Positions 32,480 through 33,568 of a stretch of DNA of 33,568 nucleotides are shown piece by piece. A program made the translations under genes and the position numbers. The DNA comes from Candidatus Sericytochromatia bacterium (GTDB lineage: Bacteria; Cyanobacteriota; Sericytochromatia; S15B-MN24; JAQBPE01): assembly GCA_035285325.1 (NCBI GenBank), contig JAYKJB010000051.1, forward strand, positions 1 to 33,568, written 5' to 3'. The stretch's first letter is position 1. Every line of letters begins with the position of its first letter. Below the pieces are notes generated by a model. It had not been told where the DNA came from. It was given only the letters and a program-made list of their open reading frames with translations, and did no database searches.

Positions 32480-33568
32480 GAGGGGGGGCGAGGCCCCCGC
32501 CAGCGAGCATCCGGCACGCCAGCGGGCGCGTACGCCGCTGCGCCTCGGCTCGCTGGTGCTGCACAGCCGGGTCATGCTTGCGCCGATGGCGGGCATCTGC
32601 GACAGTCCCTTCAAGCGCGTCGTGCGGCGTTTTGACCAGGCCAGCTTGCTCTCGACCGAGCTGGTCAACGGCGAGGCCTGGCTGCGAGGCCATCACGAGA
32701 TGGCGCAGCGCATGGTCCTGCATCCCGACGAGTCTCCGGTGGCCATCCAGCTGTCGGGACACGACCCGGCCTTCCTGGCGGCCGCTGCCGCCAAGGCCGA
32801 AGCCGAGGGCGCCGACCTGGTCGACCTCAACTTCGGTTGTCCCGCGCCCCACCTGGTCAACTCCCGTAATGGCGCGGCCCGACTGCGCTATCCGGACGAA
32901 GCGCCCGCGATCTTCGAGGCCGTGCGCCAGGCCGTGCGCATTCCCGTCACGGTCAAGATGCGGCTGGGCTGGGATGCCGACGAGTTGACGGGCCTCGCGA
33001 TCGCCCGCATGGCGGAGGCTTGTGGCCTGGACGCCGTCTGGGTACACGGCCGCACCAAAGTGATGGGCTACGGCGGGCAGGCCGACTGGACGGCGGTTGC
33101 GGCCTTCAAGCAGGCGCTCACGATTCCGGTGATCGGGAATGGCGACATCCTCACGCCGGAGGATGCCTGGGAGCGCTTCACCAGCTCCGGGGTCGATGCG
33201 CTGGCGATCGGGCGCGGGGCCATGGGCAATCCGTGGATTTTCAAGCGTGCCCAGCATTTTCTGGCCACCGGCGAGTGCTTGCCGGAGCCCACCCTGCTCG
33301 AGCGGATCGAGGCCTGCCGGCTGCAGTGTCGTCATCTGGTCGAGGAGATGGGCGATCGCCTCGGCGTGCCGGAATGCCGCAAGCACGTGGCCTGGTTCGT
33401 GAAGGGCCTGCCTGAGACGGCCTCGTTGCGTGCGGCCGCCAACGCGGCCACCTGCCTGAACGAGCTGGAAGCGGCCCTCGACCGCTATCTGGAGGCCCAG
33501 CCGGATCGGTTGATCACCGCGCGGCGGGAGCTCTGGGGCGAACTGGTCGATCCCAAGTGGATGCGCTA
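32469..33568 (+). CDS. tRNA-dihydrouridine synthase (partial at the right edge)
   Basis: An FMN enzyme that reduces uridines in tRNA; 366 codons are present before the window ends. VMLAPMAGICDSPFKR is the family opening, C124 in DLNFGCPAPHLV is the catalytic cysteine, VKMRLGWD and VWVHGRTKVMGYGGQADW line the FMN and substrate sites, and IPVIGNGDILTPEDA and IGRGAMGNPWIF bind FMN phosphate. It is closest in feel to DusB. The first 24 residues (MTTERGGEAPASEHPARQRA) are an unusual polar extension, but ATG 32469 is the only start in frame before the conserved core. It overlaps arfB by 11 bases, with a G-run as possible ribosome site. Confidence 0.93.
   Translation, partial: MTTERGGEAPASEHPARQRARTPLRLGSLVLHSRVMLAPMAGICDSPFKRVVRRFDQASLLSTELVNGEAWLRGHHEMAQRMVLHPDESPVAIQLSGHDPAFLAAAAAKAEAEGADLVDLNFGCPAPHLVNSRNGAARLRYPDEAPAIFEAVRQAVRIPVTVKMRLGWDADELTGLAIARMAEACGLDAVWVHGRTKVMGYGGQADWTAVAAFKQALTIPVIGNGDILTPEDAWERFTSSGVDALAIGRGAMGNPWIFKRAQHFLATGECLPEPTLLERIEACRLQCRHLVEEMGDRLGVPECRKHVAWFVKGLPETASLRAAANAATCLNELEAALDRYLEAQPDRLITARRELWGELVDPKWMR

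Noticed and set aside
1-33568. CRISPR array, tRNA or rRNA gene, insertion sequence
   Set aside because: Intergenic spaces are short, and I found no regular spaced repeats, cloverleaf, rRNA signature or transposase.

Overview
The window is about 33.6 kb of high-GC (by eye about two-thirds G+C), tightly packed bacterial chromosome. I see no rRNA, tRNA, CRISPR array, insertion sequence or phage gene. It carries 17 copies of the octamer GCGATCGC, mostly as GGCGATCGCC, where about one is expected by chance. This is the HIP1 palindrome of Cyanobacteria. No photosynthesis gene is present. The gene set is heterotrophic (peptide transport, peptidases, glycogen/maltodextrin breakdown), includes spoVS and a SpoIID-domain protein, and has an SLH-domain beta-barrel protein typical of diderms such as cyanobacteria. 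My inference is a non-photosynthetic relative of Cyanobacteria (Sericytochromatia/Melainabacteria-type), but taxonomy is not proven by the sequence alone.

Region 1-9043 lies on the minus strand. Read in transcription order it holds a GNAT acetyltransferase, prfA and prmC (release factor 1 and the methylase of its GGQ motif), a lipoprotein zinc carboxypeptidase, then the conserved housekeeping string recA-rny-ymdB-spoVS and the start of a GT39-type membrane glycosyltransferase. A palindromic operator-like site at 9060-9077 separates this block from the plus-strand genes.

Region 9170-13041 is a four-gene plus-strand operon: a polytopic membrane protein, a stand-alone penicillin-binding transpeptidase domain, a SpoIID/LytB-domain protein and a small acidic protein. 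The first three overlap by ATGA, and the two wall-enzyme-like proteins lack any visible signal peptide or anchor. Then follow glgP (alpha-glucan phosphorylase), hpd (4-hydroxyphenylpyruvate dioxygenase) and a two-gene cassette of unrecognised proteins (17281-19618).

Region 19674-22244 (minus) holds pepF and a NUDIX hydrolase. From 22430 the plus strand carries nagA, an SLH-porin, an NYN-domain protein, malQ, a GAF-like/rhodanese pair, a secreted unknown and a POT-family peptide transporter ending in a canonical terminator. Peptide uptake (POT), PepF and the carboxypeptidase fit peptide use; glgP and malQ fit glycogen/maltodextrin turnover; nagA fits amino-sugar or wall recycling.

The only non-coding stretch above 300 bases is 30811-31177, between the convergent transporter and a 2OG-Fe(II) oxygenase gene. 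It is markedly AT-richer than its surroundings and holds ten GATC sites in about 180 bp plus several TGTGT/ACACA dyads. With the 9170-13041 operon it is the best candidate for undescribed biology here. The window ends with arfB overlapping a partial tRNA-dihydrouridine synthase gene.
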